64,000 bases of DNA, from NCBI GenBank assembly GCA_022410635.1, contig JAJVDF010000166.1, positions 1,072,381 through 1,136,380 on the forward strand, given 5' to 3'. The notes under the pieces are model-generated. The model was not told the origin of the DNA. It saw only the letters and a list, made by a program, of their open reading frames with translations, and made no database searches. Numbering within the stretch: position 1 is the first letter of the stretch; each line of letters opens with the position of its first letter. The stretch comes from Tretioscincus oriximinensis (lineage: Eukaryota > Chordata > Lepidosauria > Squamata > Gymnophthalmidae). Made by a program: the position numbers and the translations under genes. Positions 11,896 through 23,156 of this stretch are shown piece after piece.

Positions 11896-14212
11896 TGAGT
11901 CCTTCTACAATGATTCAGAGAGAGTTCATAATTTCAAATAGTTCCTTCCAGATAAAAAAGATGTCACTTTTTAAGAAATGGAAAAAGTACTGTGATCTGG
12001 AAATGTGGGAAGAGACTTCCTAATCCTATTTAATGTTCTATTTTAGGATTGTAATTGTCTCATTCAATTCACTTCTAGTATAATAGCATTTGATTCACTC
12101 ACATTAGTTCAGATTCAAATATCAAAATCAGTTATCAGTTAAAGCATCATTATAACAATATAATGGGAAGTGAATAAAATATAAACTAGAGCCTAGGATC
12201 CTTAAGCAACCCATCTTTGAATAAAAGTAGCAGGGAATTGGTGTTTGCGTATTTAAAATTATTATTTGTTTGACTGGGGGCACTGAAGAGGCCAGGTTCT
12301 TAAAACACATTTAAGCTTCAGACCAATTTATGTTTGGTCTGGACCAGCATTATTGTGCAGATTGTATTGTTCCAGATGAAAACCTTTCATGGCTGACACT
12401 AGCAAATTTCACTGGTTCAAACCCATAAATTTAAATCATAACAATGGACAATAGGAGATCCTCAGAGATCTCATTAGATTCAGTTAAGAGGACAATCTTT
12501 CTTTCTCCACCCTTTAAATCCTACATTCTCTTTCAAGCCCAGTGGTTCTCTCACGGGGTTCCAAGCCTTCGTTGGCTCCTCAGCAATTTTATGAAGTTGT
12601 CAGACTCACCATATCACAGAGAATTTTACAATGTTTGTTTTGTAAGTCATTGTAGGACAAACACTTCCATTGTTTCATAGGTTTCTCAGAACAAATACAC
12701 TGTGATCATATAAGACTGGGGCATAATGTTGTATTAGTAGATTTTTTTAATCTTCAGTATCATCTGTGTATAAGACATTTTAAGAACACAATTAAAATAA
12801 TAGCTCTAACCAAAAACCAGAAAATCAAGAAGAAAATGATGAATATCCCTTTGAAAGTCTTCGTTTTATTTATTTATTTAACAAGTGAGTCATATCGATT
12901 TCATAAGCACAAAGTTTTCAGTCCATCAACAATCTGGTGACATAATGTCCAACCAACTGTATAAGGTAAGTAAACAACTTGAGGTTTTCCTCCCAAAAGT
13001 CTTCCAGCAAGTATTCTTTAGAAGCATATCACCATCTACTACTACCAGGGATAAGAGTCTTGGTTTCTTCCATAAAATGATCTAGACCATTAAATAGTCA
13101 ATGCCATCCTGTGATCGCAAATTCTACATGTTGGCATTTGAAGATATGGCAGAATAAAAATGATTCGTTAATCCTTTTGATGGAATTGATAACATACAAT
13201 CCCTTTGATAAGAGAGGGAAGGGTAGGTGGGTTTTAGTTTACAGATATATTTCAGAATTGCATATTTTTTATTAGCAGGAAGCAAATATTTAAGGGTTAC
13301 TGTATCTCATTTTGTATTTCTTTGTACATGTTTGTAGCAATTGAATCTGAGCTGTTTATACACCAAGTGTGTGCTAATTGGTTTCAGTGTGATCACACTT
13401 CTGCCACACAAGGAGGATTATAGTAAGACTGTATAATTTTGTTGTTCCCTGCTGCTTTCATCTCTTGCTTCTTTTTTTCAAATCCATGAAGGTAAAAGAT
13501 TTCAAAGAAGGCAAGAGTCCCTAATCTATTTTAAGAAAACTGGAGCTAGTTAATATTTCTCTTGAGGTTTTTCAGTTAGAAATATTGTTGCCTGGGGCAG
13601 TACAGATGCTTATAAACTCTCACTAGCAAGCAAGAACAGCCACATTTGCCAAAGACCCCAGTTGCCTTTTCAATTCCCAGGGAGTCATATAGTGTTATTT
13701 TGGAACCAAAATGTGCTGCTATTGACAAAACTTCCAGATTTATAAAGGATAGCATTTCTTCGACATACTTATGCTTAGCAAATGAATTCTATAGTGCCTC
13801 TCTCCATATAAAGATAAATCAAATATTTGTCTCTTCATACCTATGTTCCGAAAATGAAATATTCTTGTGTATGTATACTTGTGCTAATAGAACATTAAAC
13901 GCAATGAAAGAGAAAGAGAATGTTTGCCTATTCAAAGGCTGAATATGAAACAACTGTTTGAAAATAATTTTAATAATGTTTTATCTAAGGTTAGATACAT
14001 TTTCTACCAAGACTGCTGGCAGCAAATATAAATTCTAAACTAATTTAAAAATACTCAGGAGATTTATGAACAAAAACTTGAGGTTGGGGAATGCCTTTTA
14101 ATTTGTTTAATTAAAACCAGTGAACTAAATATTGCAAATGAGAATGTTTGATTCAGAACATCTATAACTAGTTGGGGATCAAATAACATCGCTGAGGTGA
14201 TGTTGAGACATA
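11896..14212. other. Unique AT-rich non-coding sequence
   Basis: No gene recognised. A short ATTT run lies at about 12866-12882. The words ATAAGAGAGGGAAGGGT near 11687 and 13208 are shared but their flanks are not. The 98-codon forward frame at 13646-13942 has no family features. Confidence 0.
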
Positions 14213-14600
14213 GGCTAGGTACACATGATGACTTAAAAACCGTTACAATGCTATAATCCGGATTATAGCAATTGCATGTCCACACACCCCAAACATGTAT
14301 ATTCCATGACATTCACCGTAACATCCCAAACGTGTATATTCCATGACATTCCCTTCACCGTAACATCACTTATTGATCTTGTCTCAGTGCAGTCCAATAA
14401 TTTTTTTTTTACTCACAACAGCCAATAGAAACAACTGCTGTGTTCCCAATTGTTTTAACATCTCATGTCTAATTTGTGCATATGCATATGGTCACGAGAA
14501 TATGGGGGTTCTCCAGAAAGATGCCTGAATATCTGAGCAATAGTTTATTCTGGGAAAAACGGCATTTATTGCAGCTTGACTACCCAAAGTTGCTTGAAAC
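14213..14600 (-). mobile_element. TTAGGC-ended non-autonomous DNA transposon (copy 1)
   Basis: The left end TAGGCTAGGTACACATGATGACTT corresponds to the terminal sequence of the family seen at 16.3, 26.8 and 58.5 kb (consensus TTAGGCTRCGTGCACAC). The interior carries the other family blocks in reverse order: GATCTTGTCTC, AACAGCCAATAGAAACAACTG, GCATATG and CAATAGTTTATTCTGGGA. The other terminus is missing or diverged. Inside, at 14287-14367, a block of about 40 bp is duplicated in tandem. No transposase frame is present, so it would depend on another element. The superfamily is unresolved. Confidence 0.
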
Positions 14601-15258
14601 TTGTGCGTGCATTTTGTACCATTAGAATACCTTTATTATTTTCTTTTGTCAGATAGTCTGATGTAGATTTGCTGGTGCGCTTAGAATCATTGTCCTGTTA
14701 CATGACTCGGTTTGGATGAAATTTTATCCTTTGGATAGAATAGAATAGAATAGCCTTTGGATAGCCTTAGAATACTTTGCTATACATAGGAATTTGTGGT
14801 CAGCTCAAGGTCTGCAAGATGCCACAGGGGCAGACAAATGTTTGAACAATTGTATCCTTTACTTCATGTATCTATATCTATACATCTATCTATAAATCTA
14901 TATAAATACATCCACTTTGAATTTTATGTTTTTATCTATTAGGACATAAGAAAAAAGAAGCTAGTGAAGGCGACAAAGTGGGGCAGGGAGTTTTACCAGA
15001 ATGCTTATACACAGGCACCCCCACCATACCTCAAAATATGGTCTAGTTAAGGACAAAATAAGATCTATCTATGGTAGAGATGTTGTGCCTCGATTAGTAT
15101 ATACTGGTACTGCTCCAATTCATGCTTCTTGAAGTAACAGAATTTTGCCTCTGGTAGTTCATAAATCCATCAAATAAAACTCAGTGCACATAAAGCTAGA
15201 AGAGGCCAGAAATTGAAGGACGTCTCAGACCTAACCCTTTGTTGTTTGTTCTTTATAA
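14601..15258. other. Non-coding sequence with small simple repeats
   Basis: It holds a short (AGAAT)n run (14735-14752) and a TCTA-rich stretch (about 14868-14908). No gene is seen. Confidence 0.
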
Positions 15259-15316
15259 GAAAGGCAGGAAGGGAGAGAGGGATAGAAGGAGGAGGGAAAA
15301 GAGGAGGAGGAGGAGA
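15259..15316. repeat. Purine-rich GGA/GAGG tract
   Basis: A near-pure purine stretch ending in (GGA)n. It could adopt triplex DNA but is most simply a microsatellite. Confidence 0.
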
Positions 15317-16339
15317 CAATACATGAAACTTGATCTTTGACATTTTACATCTTCTAAAGCTATTACGTTAATTTGCACTTTCAAATATGTGCAAGACAAG
15401 TTTCAAATATGTGAATTTACTGGAAACTCAGTAAATTCACAAAAAATGTTTCAAAATGTCATCCCAGTGTATTTTTGTCACCTTTATTAAGAAAAACAAA
15501 ACACTTTTAGTTTGTCATGCCAGTTAAATTATAAGTGATGCAATATTTGGCAACCTATAATTTCAGGCTGAATTGTTGTTGTTGTTTTCTATTCAGTGTA
15601 AGATATTTTAGTTATTAAGACCAAAAAAGGGGAATACATGCTATTTCCCTTTTTTTTTAATCTTCATCTAGAGGGATTTTTCAGTTATGTACCCATTTCC
15701 TCAAAGACTTCCTTCATATAGAAGATTTTTTTTCAAAAATAATAAAAATAAGTGTGGGAGTAAAAGAAGACAACTTTTTATTTAAATTCTGACATCTCAA
15801 AGATTTTTAAATTAACAATTACATTTATTTTTTCACATGGCACAAGTTTTCCATTGAAATAAATATAATGGTCCAAGTAATTATGAAATTCCTGCTCAGA
15901 TGCATTTGAATACACTGACTGAGGATTTCAATAGTTGAATTATGAAGTCAGAAATCCACATAGTTGGAGAAACAAGTAGCTTGGAGATTTGTTTATGGTA
16001 TATGATTGCTCTTGAACTAAGGGCACAAATTGGGGAACATTTAATGTGTGACATACAGTATCTCTTGAATCCCATGATGTGTACTGCTTAACTCAAAATA
16101 TTTCAGGAACCTTTTATATATGTCTTCAGATGACAAGTGAGAAGATGCTCCTTTATTCTGGCCTTTGGCTCAGGAACAACATTATCACCCAATACAGGGA
16201 CTGTTTCTATTTTAACTGTTTAAAAATCTACTTTTATGCTTCTGTATTGCATGATTGTGACCTGTCCTGTCACCATCAGTTATACCACAATATAGAAATG
16301 TCAATAATAAATATTTAAATAATCTGTGTAAAACTTTAG
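15317..16339. other. Unique AT-rich non-coding sequence
   Basis: No gene or clear repeat. The 79-codon forward frame at 16079-16318 has no family features. Confidence 0.
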
Positions 16340-16890
16340 GCTACGTGCACACCATGTTTTTCTACCTCATTCACAGTGCAACTGGGATATCTCAGGCACA
16401 AGTGCTAAGTATTTTTCAGTAGTTGACCCGTAATAAATGCTTTTTTCCCTGGAATAAACTATTGCTCAGATTTTCAGGCATGTGCACAATTTAGACGGGA
16501 GATGATAAAACAATCAAGAACGCGGCAGTTGTTTCTATTGCCTGTTGCAAGTAAAAAAAAATCTCGGACTTCACTGCTACGAGATCAATAAGCAATGTTA
16601 CAGAACTGGGGCACTGGTAGGCTGACCAGAGGACCCCTTTTTTTGGGGGGGGTTGAAAACCCATTTTTGGGGTGCCTCCCAGTTTTTTCGGAGTAAAAAA
16701 AATTAAAAAACAAAAACAAATTGAAAAAAAACCTATTTTTGAAAAAAAAAATCCTCAGAAAAAACTGGGAGGCATCCCAAAAATGGGTTTTCAAACACCC
16801 CCCCCCCCAAGGGGTCATCTGGTCAGCCTAGGCACTGGTCATGGAATATAGCTTTGTATCGGTTTTTAAGTCGTCATGTGCACCTAGCGT
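16340..16890 (+). mobile_element. TTAGGC-ended DNA transposon (copy 2), interrupted by a MITE
   Basis: The left end TTTAGGCTACGTGCACACC and the right end GTCATGTGCACCTAGCG form imperfect terminal inverted repeats. Internal blocks match the copy at 26.8 kb: CTACCTCA, ATAAACTATTGCT, GGCATGTGCACAA, GCAGTTGTTTC and TGGAATATA. Between 16610 and 16838 it is split by a later insertion of a 213-bp hAT-like MITE. Without the insertion it would be about 330 bp. No coding capacity. The flanks show only weak similarity to each other, so the target-site length is not settled. Confidence 0.
16618..16830. mobile_element. hAT-like foldback MITE, 213 bp, with 8-bp TSD
   Basis: The termini TAGGCTGACCAG and CTGGTCAGCCTA are perfect inverted repeats over 12 bp. 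They extend imperfectly through G/C-run and 'GGGAGGCA'-type blocks to make nearly the whole element a hairpin around an A-rich centre (about 16690-16760). The 8-bp direct repeat GGCACTGG flanks it exactly (16610-16617 and 16831-16838). An 8-bp duplication with short terminal repeats is the hallmark of hAT transposons. It has no transposase and lies inside an older transposon, which gives the relative insertion order. The 77-codon reverse frame is spurious. Confidence 0.
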
Positions 16891-17485
16891 TACTTTGATA
16901 TTCCCATTGATTCTGCCATTAATTCTACTTTTTCTATGGCTGCATTCACATTACCCCTTAACTCACACATGACTGCGAAGCCAAAGCCCAGTGTTCCGAT
17001 TTTGTTACTATAAAAAGGGGCTTGGAAGTGCTGTGGCATTACTCTAATTCACACCACATGTTTCTGCTCCGCAGTTCCTGGTGAAACTGCGTAGTCGCTG
17101 CTGATTTTTGTAATTTGCGCCACTTGTATTTTGACAATGGAGATCAGAGAACAAAAGTGTGTGTGAGAGAGAGCTGGGCTTTTGTTTTGCATTCTCTCAA
17201 GACTCAGCTACTTCTCTCCCTCCTCCGGAAAAGCAGGTTCTTCCCTGTTACTGCAGCCCGGTAGAACAAAGATTCATTGAGTACTCGGCAGCCAAGAAAT
17301 AGGGTCCTTAAGGTGAAATGAATCCTCAGGTAAAATTGCCTGCATTTTAAGCTTTCACTTTGCTTTCCTTTTTGGAATGGTAAAATCCGTTTTCCATTCC
17401 TTTGTAAAGGTTTAATGGAAATGCAGCCTAAGTGATATATGTAGATGCCAGCCTAAATCTTGTGTAAAAAAACCAAGACTTTAGA
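16891..17485. other. Unique non-coding sequence
   Basis: Slightly more GC-rich than the surroundings, with no gene or clear repeat recognised. Confidence 0.
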
Positions 17486-17571
17486 AAGTCCAGCAAAGGA
17501 GCTAGCAGCACTTTGAGACTAACTTGAGAAAAGTGGTTGGCATAAGCTTTCGTAGACAGGTCTACTTCTTC
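17486..17571 (+). mobile_element. Single-arm copy of the 10-12-bp-TSD repeat family
   Basis: This 86-bp unit runs from AAGTCCAGCAAAGGAGCTAG through ATAAGCTTTCGTAGACA to CTACTTCTTC. It is flanked by the 10-bp direct repeat AGACTTTAGA (17476-17485 and 17572-17581). It corresponds to one arm of the palindrome at 62.3-62.7 kb. It starts near the CAGCAAAGG boundary and stops at CTTCTTC, where the 62.3-kb arms continue into further sequence. No coding function is seen. The family name is unknown to me. Confidence 0.
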
Positions 17572-17639
17572 AGACTTTAGAGCCTAATATGACTTGAGTA
17601 CTGAATATCTGAAGGTCTTGACTGATATTGCTTACCACA

Positions 17640-17895
17640 GCAGGTCAACAGAGGCAGAAAGAGAACCATGTCGGATAATTTCTCTCCAGTTTATGAATGC
17701 CCAGCAAACACATCACTCGACATAGACTTTTAGAGAACTTTGAAAACTTATTTCTTCCAAAACCACTTCCCTGCTGCTGATGCCTATTATTTATGGCTGG
17801 GAAACTGCTATGTTGAATTTTATTTTTTGTTTTCATTTTGTTTCTGTTCCCTTCATTATTAATAATGTATATATTGTATATATATATATATTCAT
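17640..17895 (+). mobile_element. Possible L2-like LINE 3' fragment
   Basis: The sequence around 17740-17760 (AACTTATTTCTTCCAAAACCACTT) and the following T-rich stretch ending in a (TA)n tract resemble the end of an L2-type 3'-UTR, where the AAACATTTCTTTTC-type block precedes a T-rich tail. The match is by memory of the family shape and is weak. The TA tract lies at about 17872-17891. Confidence 0.
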
Positions 17896-18034
17896 TTAAT
17901 TTTGGTAGGCCAGTCTTTGAACTTTGGGTAATGGTTCAGATGAATAATCTGGGTTCTTTCTACATTCTTTTTTCCCCTCTTCTGCCTCAGTTTCTGAACT
18001 AGACTGATTTCTGTATTTCTCCATATTATGTTAT

Positions 18035-18118
18035 ATATACTGCTCGAAACAATTAAGGGAACACTTTAACATACACTGTTATGTTAAAGTGTTCCCTTAA
18101 TTGTTTTGAGCAATATAT
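18035..18118. mobile_element. 84-bp mariner-like palindromic MITE (copy 1)
   Basis: Two 38-bp arms beginning ATATACTGCTCRAAACAATT are separated by the 8-base loop ACACTGTT, so the unit is almost only terminal inverted repeat. TACTGCTCAAAA...AAGGGAACAC resembles the ends of Tc1/mariner elements, which use TA targets. TA-rich DNA flanks both sides, so the exact TA duplication cannot be separated from the element. A second copy of identical length lies at 43563. No transposase. It could fold into a long hairpin RNA if transcribed. Confidence 0.
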
Positions 18119-18939
18119 TATATTACTGCATTATTTTATATATTATATTATCATATTATATTATGGAAATATTAATGTATTTTAAGGAGAACTAAAAATT
18201 CTCAGTACCTTACATGAAAGAATATGTATGAACATAATTATCAGTGGCACATTCTTTCCCAGCTTTGATCATGGAATAAGTATTGAGTAACAGAAAGGGA
18301 CTCAGTGCTGATTCTCAAATAAGGCTTTCTGCAGTAAGATGAGCTGTGCAATGCCCTGGCTGCGTAACAACAGAGGAGTTTTTGTGTAAAGTCATATAAG
18401 CATCAAAATGGCAAATGTCTTCACTTCCAGCAGTTTGAAGTGAGTCGTCTCCAGCACACAATAAGGACTTCCAGATCTCAAAGGAAGAGAGGGTTAGCGT
18501 GAGTGGAGTTCTCTGTGTTTTATCAAACAAGTGGGCTGTCTCCTTTTATTATGTAATTGGGTCTCCTCATCTTCCCCCTTCTTCTGTATGGCATTGAAAC
18601 TTATCTCATTGCTTTCATTGATGGAAAGAATAAGTCTTTTGATTATAGCTAGTGTTTTACAGCCATTGATCCATGCAAACAGAAAACTTTAAATCACTGG
18701 GGGAAATAGTAACAAGTGAAGTAAAATCAGTAAACAGGCAGTCTCTTGTTGCTAGTTCCGCTTGAATAAGCTTAAGTATAATGACTATAGATTAACTTGT
18801 AGTATAGCTGCACAATGGAACAAAAGAGGAGCAGAGAGATAAGAAGGGGGAAGGAGGAAATAACTGGTTTAGGTATATGTTAAATATACACAGACATTAA
18901 AAGTGAAAGCCAAAATTACAATATACATTGTATATATAG
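18119..18939. other. Unique AT-rich non-coding sequence
   Basis: It starts with a TATTA-rich low-complexity stretch to about 18180. No gene or clear element is seen. Confidence 0.
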
Positions 18940-19010
18940 TATATAATGACCCATCCTTGAGCGTTTAGAATAAGGGTGGGATACAAATATTAAATATTTG
19001 TATTATTCAC
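18940..19010 (+). repeat. LINE/SINE 3' tail-like fragment
   Basis: The stretch CTTGAGCGTTTAGAATAAGGGTGGGATACAAAT resembles the conserved 'TGAG...AAGGGCGGGATACAAAT' end shared by reptilian L2/CR1-like LINEs and their SINEs, followed by AT-rich tail sequence. Only the last 50 bp or so are present. The match rests on this motif alone. Confidence 0.
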
Positions 19011-19169
19011 TTCAAGCTCTTAGGGTGGGTAACAATACGCCATAAAAAGAAGCATTAACATATATTTTAAAATATGACATACATGCATGCATATAATATC
19101 TAAAAACAAATCATTTTAGTCTGTCCAATACTTTTGCTGGCGAAAACAATCAGGTCACAACACATAATA

Positions 19170-19400
19170 TCTTTCATCATTTATTGAAATTATATCTTTT
19201 ACCATTATTGAACTTATAACACCAGGTTGGAATAATACAAGTCATAGTACTCATATTTAATTTCCATAGCAAGCCGTAAACAGTTAAGTGGAATAAGATA
19301 GGCCATGGCTGATATACAAGGAGCCCAACAACACCCCGGAAACACCACGGACCGCTGCAGAACCCTCCATCCCACAAGCAACTCTCACCCACTTCAGGGC
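19170..19400 (-). mobile_element. Unclassified retroelement 3' region (copy 2)
   Basis: It contains CATTTATTG (19178-19186), TAAGTGGAATAAGATAGGCC-ATGGCT (19284-19310) and then a GC-richer stretch to about 19400. This is the same order as at 11225-11895. Read on the reverse strand this gives a GC-rich body, AGCCATGGCCTA, TTATTCCACTTAA and CAATAAATG. The copy is shorter and diverged between the shared blocks. The 71-codon reverse frame lies within it and has no recognisable motif. Confidence 0.
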
Positions 19401-20320
19401 TCGGTGAGTTTTTTAATGTATTTGGTACATTTCCACGTTTTTACAGAAATCCAGTAAATACCACATTTCAATATTATGTTTTCCAACCAAAACCTGTCCT
19501 TCCTTTGCTAATCCATTTTCATACTTTCCACATACACTAGCCAAGGAATTAACCATCAGTGATGAGGGATATATTGTAACAAAAATAAAGGTAACATATG
19601 ATACTGTAATTTATTAAATAATAAAAGCTAACAAAAAGATGGACATGAAAAAATGCAATAGAACTGAAAAAAATCACAAACAAAAAAGTGTTTTCTGCAG
19701 ACATATTTTTCTGTGCATTATAAATCTACTACATTTCAAAACAGAGAAACTAAAGAATTCATGCCTTACATGTGGGTGTTCATACATTTTTGCCTTTGAG
19801 AAATTTCCAGAGTTGCTGTCTAGATCATGTACTCTCTATATTCCATTTGCTGCAGAATCTGAGTTCATTTTACAATTTCCATGCATACAATAGTATCCTT
19901 TGTACTCCAGCTATTTTAGTATATATTCTGATGGAAAATATATGTGAAGTGTACCTTTTTCACACTCCATGGAATACTTGTTTTGGTGATACACAAGACA
20001 TATCACTAAAATCAGTCCCATGGAGAACTTCCATTCCAGGTCATTGGAGTCTTCAGAGTCAGCTCCAAACATTGGAGTCAGAAGTGCTTTTGATAATATC
20101 CAAAGAGTTATAGCATCTGGCCTGCTATGACTTTCCCCCAGACCATTTCAAGCTGAACAATGTTTATAAGAAAAAGACTGGAAACGTGAGGGATACACAC
20201 TACTACCCCAAAGTATTCTTTTATCATATCTGGGTTAAATTTTATTTAATGAATTTTCTCAAATCCAATCCAATTATATCAAAAGATATCTACTAACAGA
20301 ATAAGAATAAAATAATTACT
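19401..20320. other. Unique AT-rich non-coding sequence
   Basis: Two overlapping forward frames (84 and 113 codons, 19639-20113) have no recognisable domain and no support as exons. No clear repeats. Confidence 0.
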
Positions 20321-20730
20321 TCTGTGGCTATAGCCCATCTAATTCAGCATTCTCTCCCACACCATAACCCACTAATTGGGCTTACCGGTGGCGAAGTTCA
20401 TCGGTGCCCAAAGTAACTGGGGTGGCTGAGTGGACGTTCTGGGGATTGTGTCCCATCTTGTCGCTCCAGCAGCGAGGCGTCACATCAGGATGCAGTGGGA
20501 GGAGCTGCATTCTCCTTAAAAGGGATGCGAAATTTAACATTTCACTTCTTCTCAACCATCTGAAAATATTGCTTTATCCTGACAGCAGTATCAAGACATC
20601 CATCCTAGTAGTTATTGAGAAGCTTGACTTCAATGAGTTTGTTTAATTCTATCTTAAAACTCTCCAGGTATTAGCTACACACTACCAATTCTGTAAGTAA
20701 GTTCCATAGACTAATGACCCTCTGGATATT
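20321..20730 (-). mobile_element. CR1 LINE fragment with internal unmatched segment
   Basis: The left part 'TAGCCCATCTAATTCAGCATTCTCTCCCACAC' matches the CR1 3'-UTR in reverse orientation. The right part from about 20581 (GACATCCATCCTAGTAGTTA, then 'TCTATCTTAAAACTCTCCAG' and 'AAGTTCCATAGACTAATGAC') is the next portion of the same element. Between them, about 20375-20560 is GC-richer and does not match the other copies. That segment may be an insertion or a divergent subfamily. No coding part of ORF2 is present. The limits of the odd segment are approximate. Confidence 0.
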
Positions 20731-22128
20731 AAAAAAAAAACACCTCGTAATAAAGCAAAAAGATTTCTGGACACATCACTACCCACAATAGAGTGCTGGT
20801 TGTTTAAATTATTAGAATGTACAGAAAGTCATATTTTTTCTATTATTTATTTATTTATTTGTTGCTGTTAATAATAATAGTTTTAAATAGAAATGCTTTA
20901 TAGGCTTAAAATATAAAATGGCAAAAATCAAACTGGTGCTAAGAACAGTTTATTTGCATTAATAAAAAAGACCTAAATGAGTTATAATATGAAAATAATT
21001 AAAAAAATTAAGGATACAATTGGATGTCACATTTTTATTCATTAGATAACTTTTAGTTTCTGTAATAACTAAAAGTTTCTGCATTTTTTATGCTTTTGTG
21101 TGTGGGAGGAATTGCATTTTTCTCACATACTCTTTTTAGAGACTTGGTGTTGACTTAATAAAAATCCTATATAAAAAAAGAGAATAAGGCTACAATAATC
21201 TACTTATTTATCCAACAATAAATCTCATTAAAATTAACTGACTGCATCTGACAGGACATGCATAGGACTGCATGCTAAATGAGCAGTGAAATGGACCATT
21301 TCTTGAGGGGCATATGCCTTCGAGTCTAAATTGCAGAGAACGATAAAGCTTAGTATGGAACTGTGGAAAATTAGTCCAACCATTGGGACAAATTAGAATA
21401 CTTCAGGTTGTGAGTTACAAGCTTTCAAACTGCTACAAATCTATGATCTAAGATATGTCAGGAAAAATTAACTACAAAACCTTTTCAACCCATCCCTTAA
21501 GGGAACCCATCATTAGCATACTTTACCAAAACATGTTATGCTTGAGCAGTAATTATCAAGTCATGACCTTGTGCAAAACTGCACATTGGGCTATCCTCAG
21601 AAAACATTTTTCAAATGGAATTAACTTTAGAAATAATGTTGAAAAAGCTTTCTTTGATGTTAATCAGATTTTAGTTGAAAAACAAAATGCCCAAAATAAT
21701 TGAAAGTTTCCCCACTAGCATATTACCCATTGGAGGAAAAAAGGGAGTAATCTAGCTTAAATCTAAAGCTGCTACAAATGTTTGGCATGTTTTAGCCAGA
21801 GGAGGCAGAGAGACCTTATTAAGCTCAGAATCCTATTTAATTTTACTTTTATCTGAATACCCCATGAAATAGTACAGGAAGTTTTCTGCTTGAATGCTGA
21901 CAGTAGGATGCACTGAAAGTTCCATTAACAGGTAAAACTCTGCACTTTTGAAGCCCCAAAGCTTCAAGGATTAATACTATACTGTATATTGTCATTTTTC
22001 ATTAGGTTAAAAGATTGAGGAGTATGGATCTGCTATTGTAGTGGTGCTCTACAGTACATTGGATATTTTCTAAACAATGTACATTACGGCTGTGATAATT
22101 TGAAGTGAAACAGTTATACTGGCACATC
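20731..22128. other. Unique AT-rich non-coding sequence
   Basis: A TTTA tetranucleotide run lies at about 20841-20861. No gene is recognised. The 82-codon forward frame at 21455-21703 has no family features. Confidence 0.
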
Positions 22129-22509
22129 TGTGTCAACTTATGAACTAAACATTTGGGTTAGTCTAGTTTGAGGTTGGTTCTTTGAATGATTGAGGTGTGG
22201 GTTAATTGTCAGGGTGGTCCTGACATATATGTGTATATTTTGTAAGTTTGATATTTGAACCTCAATAAGTCCCAGGCGGTGAGCCCAGGTTTTTGGAAGG
22301 TAAGTCTGCATTTGTATAGTCTGTAAATAGTTGCATGCTATTTTAAGCAGGAAGCTTGATTTTTTAAGCAGTGATTGGCTGGACACATGTATATAAGGGG
22401 CAGCTTCGGCTGAGGACTTTCACTGCAGATCAGACTAAGAGCCACCTCAGAACTGAATAAATCACTTTCAGAGCTAATTCACTTTTGTCTGACTGGTTCT
22501 TCAGCAACA
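22129..22509 (+). mobile_element. LTR-like segment (solo LTR candidate)
   Basis: The segment begins TGTGTCAAC and ends CAGCAACA, so it has the TG...CA termini of an LTR. It carries promoter-like signals in the right order: an ATTGGCT inverted CCAAT box (22374-22380), a TATAAG box (22392-22397) and an AATAAA signal (22456-22461), followed by a T/G-rich stretch to the end. About 380 bp is within the range for retroviral or gypsy LTRs. I find no partner LTR, no convincing primer-binding site and no flanking 4-6 bp duplication. It may be a diverged solo LTR or a promoter-like unique region. Confidence 0.
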
Positions 22510-22691
22510 GGGGTTCCCAAGAATGGTGTGGCATTTCAGTTCAGTTTGCATCAAATGCAGGATCAAGGCTACAACTGTAAAGTGAAAACTTTTCACAACA
22601 TCGTTTTATACAGAACACTGTAAAATTAATCTCATGCCAATCATTATGTCAGCTTTGAGTTACAAATATAGAAGTGTAATTCCTTAATAGA

Positions 22692-23156
22692 TAAGGTTGT
22701 CATAATCTATGTTCCATACTGGGACACCCTCCCCACACGTGTATGCATACATGCACACGCATGTGTGCACACACAGAGAAGGGAGGGCCTGAGGAGGGAA
22801 AAATTCCACTCCTTCAGGGAAGCAAGCAAACTCCCATTCATATAAATGGGCACGACAACAGGCAAGAGAGTGACAATGTGCTGGCATTCATCTTTCCCTC
22901 TGCAGAGGCGAGGAGAACTCTGCCTTTTATAGCAGGTGCGAAACCCCACCTCCTGCAGAGGAGCAGCTACAGCACACCCAAAGGGTCTTTCCAGGCCACA
23001 GGAAGTGTTGTTGCTGCTGCCACCAGCAGCACACCAGTTGGAAGTTCCCCTTTCCAAATCCGGGGTTTTAACTTAATTTTTATAAACGCGACGGGACAAT
23101 ATTCTTGTCCCCAAATCTGGGACAGTCCCAGTTTTCTGGAACGTATGGCAGCCCTA
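22692..23156. mobile_element. hAT-like non-autonomous element, 465 bp, with 8-bp TSD
   Basis: The left end TAAGGTTGTCATA...GTTCCATACTGGGAC and the right end GTCCCAGTTTTCTGGAAC...TATGGCAGCCCTA are inverted repeats of about 35 bp with several mismatches. The 8-bp direct repeat TTAATAGA flanks it at 22684-22691 and 23157-23164. These features fit the hAT superfamily. The interior holds an alternating CA/TG-rich tract (about 22735-22776) and GC-rich sequence. The 163-, 116- and 105-codon frames crossing it run past its ends and show no transposase motif, so they are spurious. Confidence 0.

Noticed and set aside
11687..13225. Shared word ATAAGAGAGGGAAGGGT as evidence of a common repeat
   Set aside because: The similarity does not extend into the flanks, so chance in purine-rich sequence is likely.
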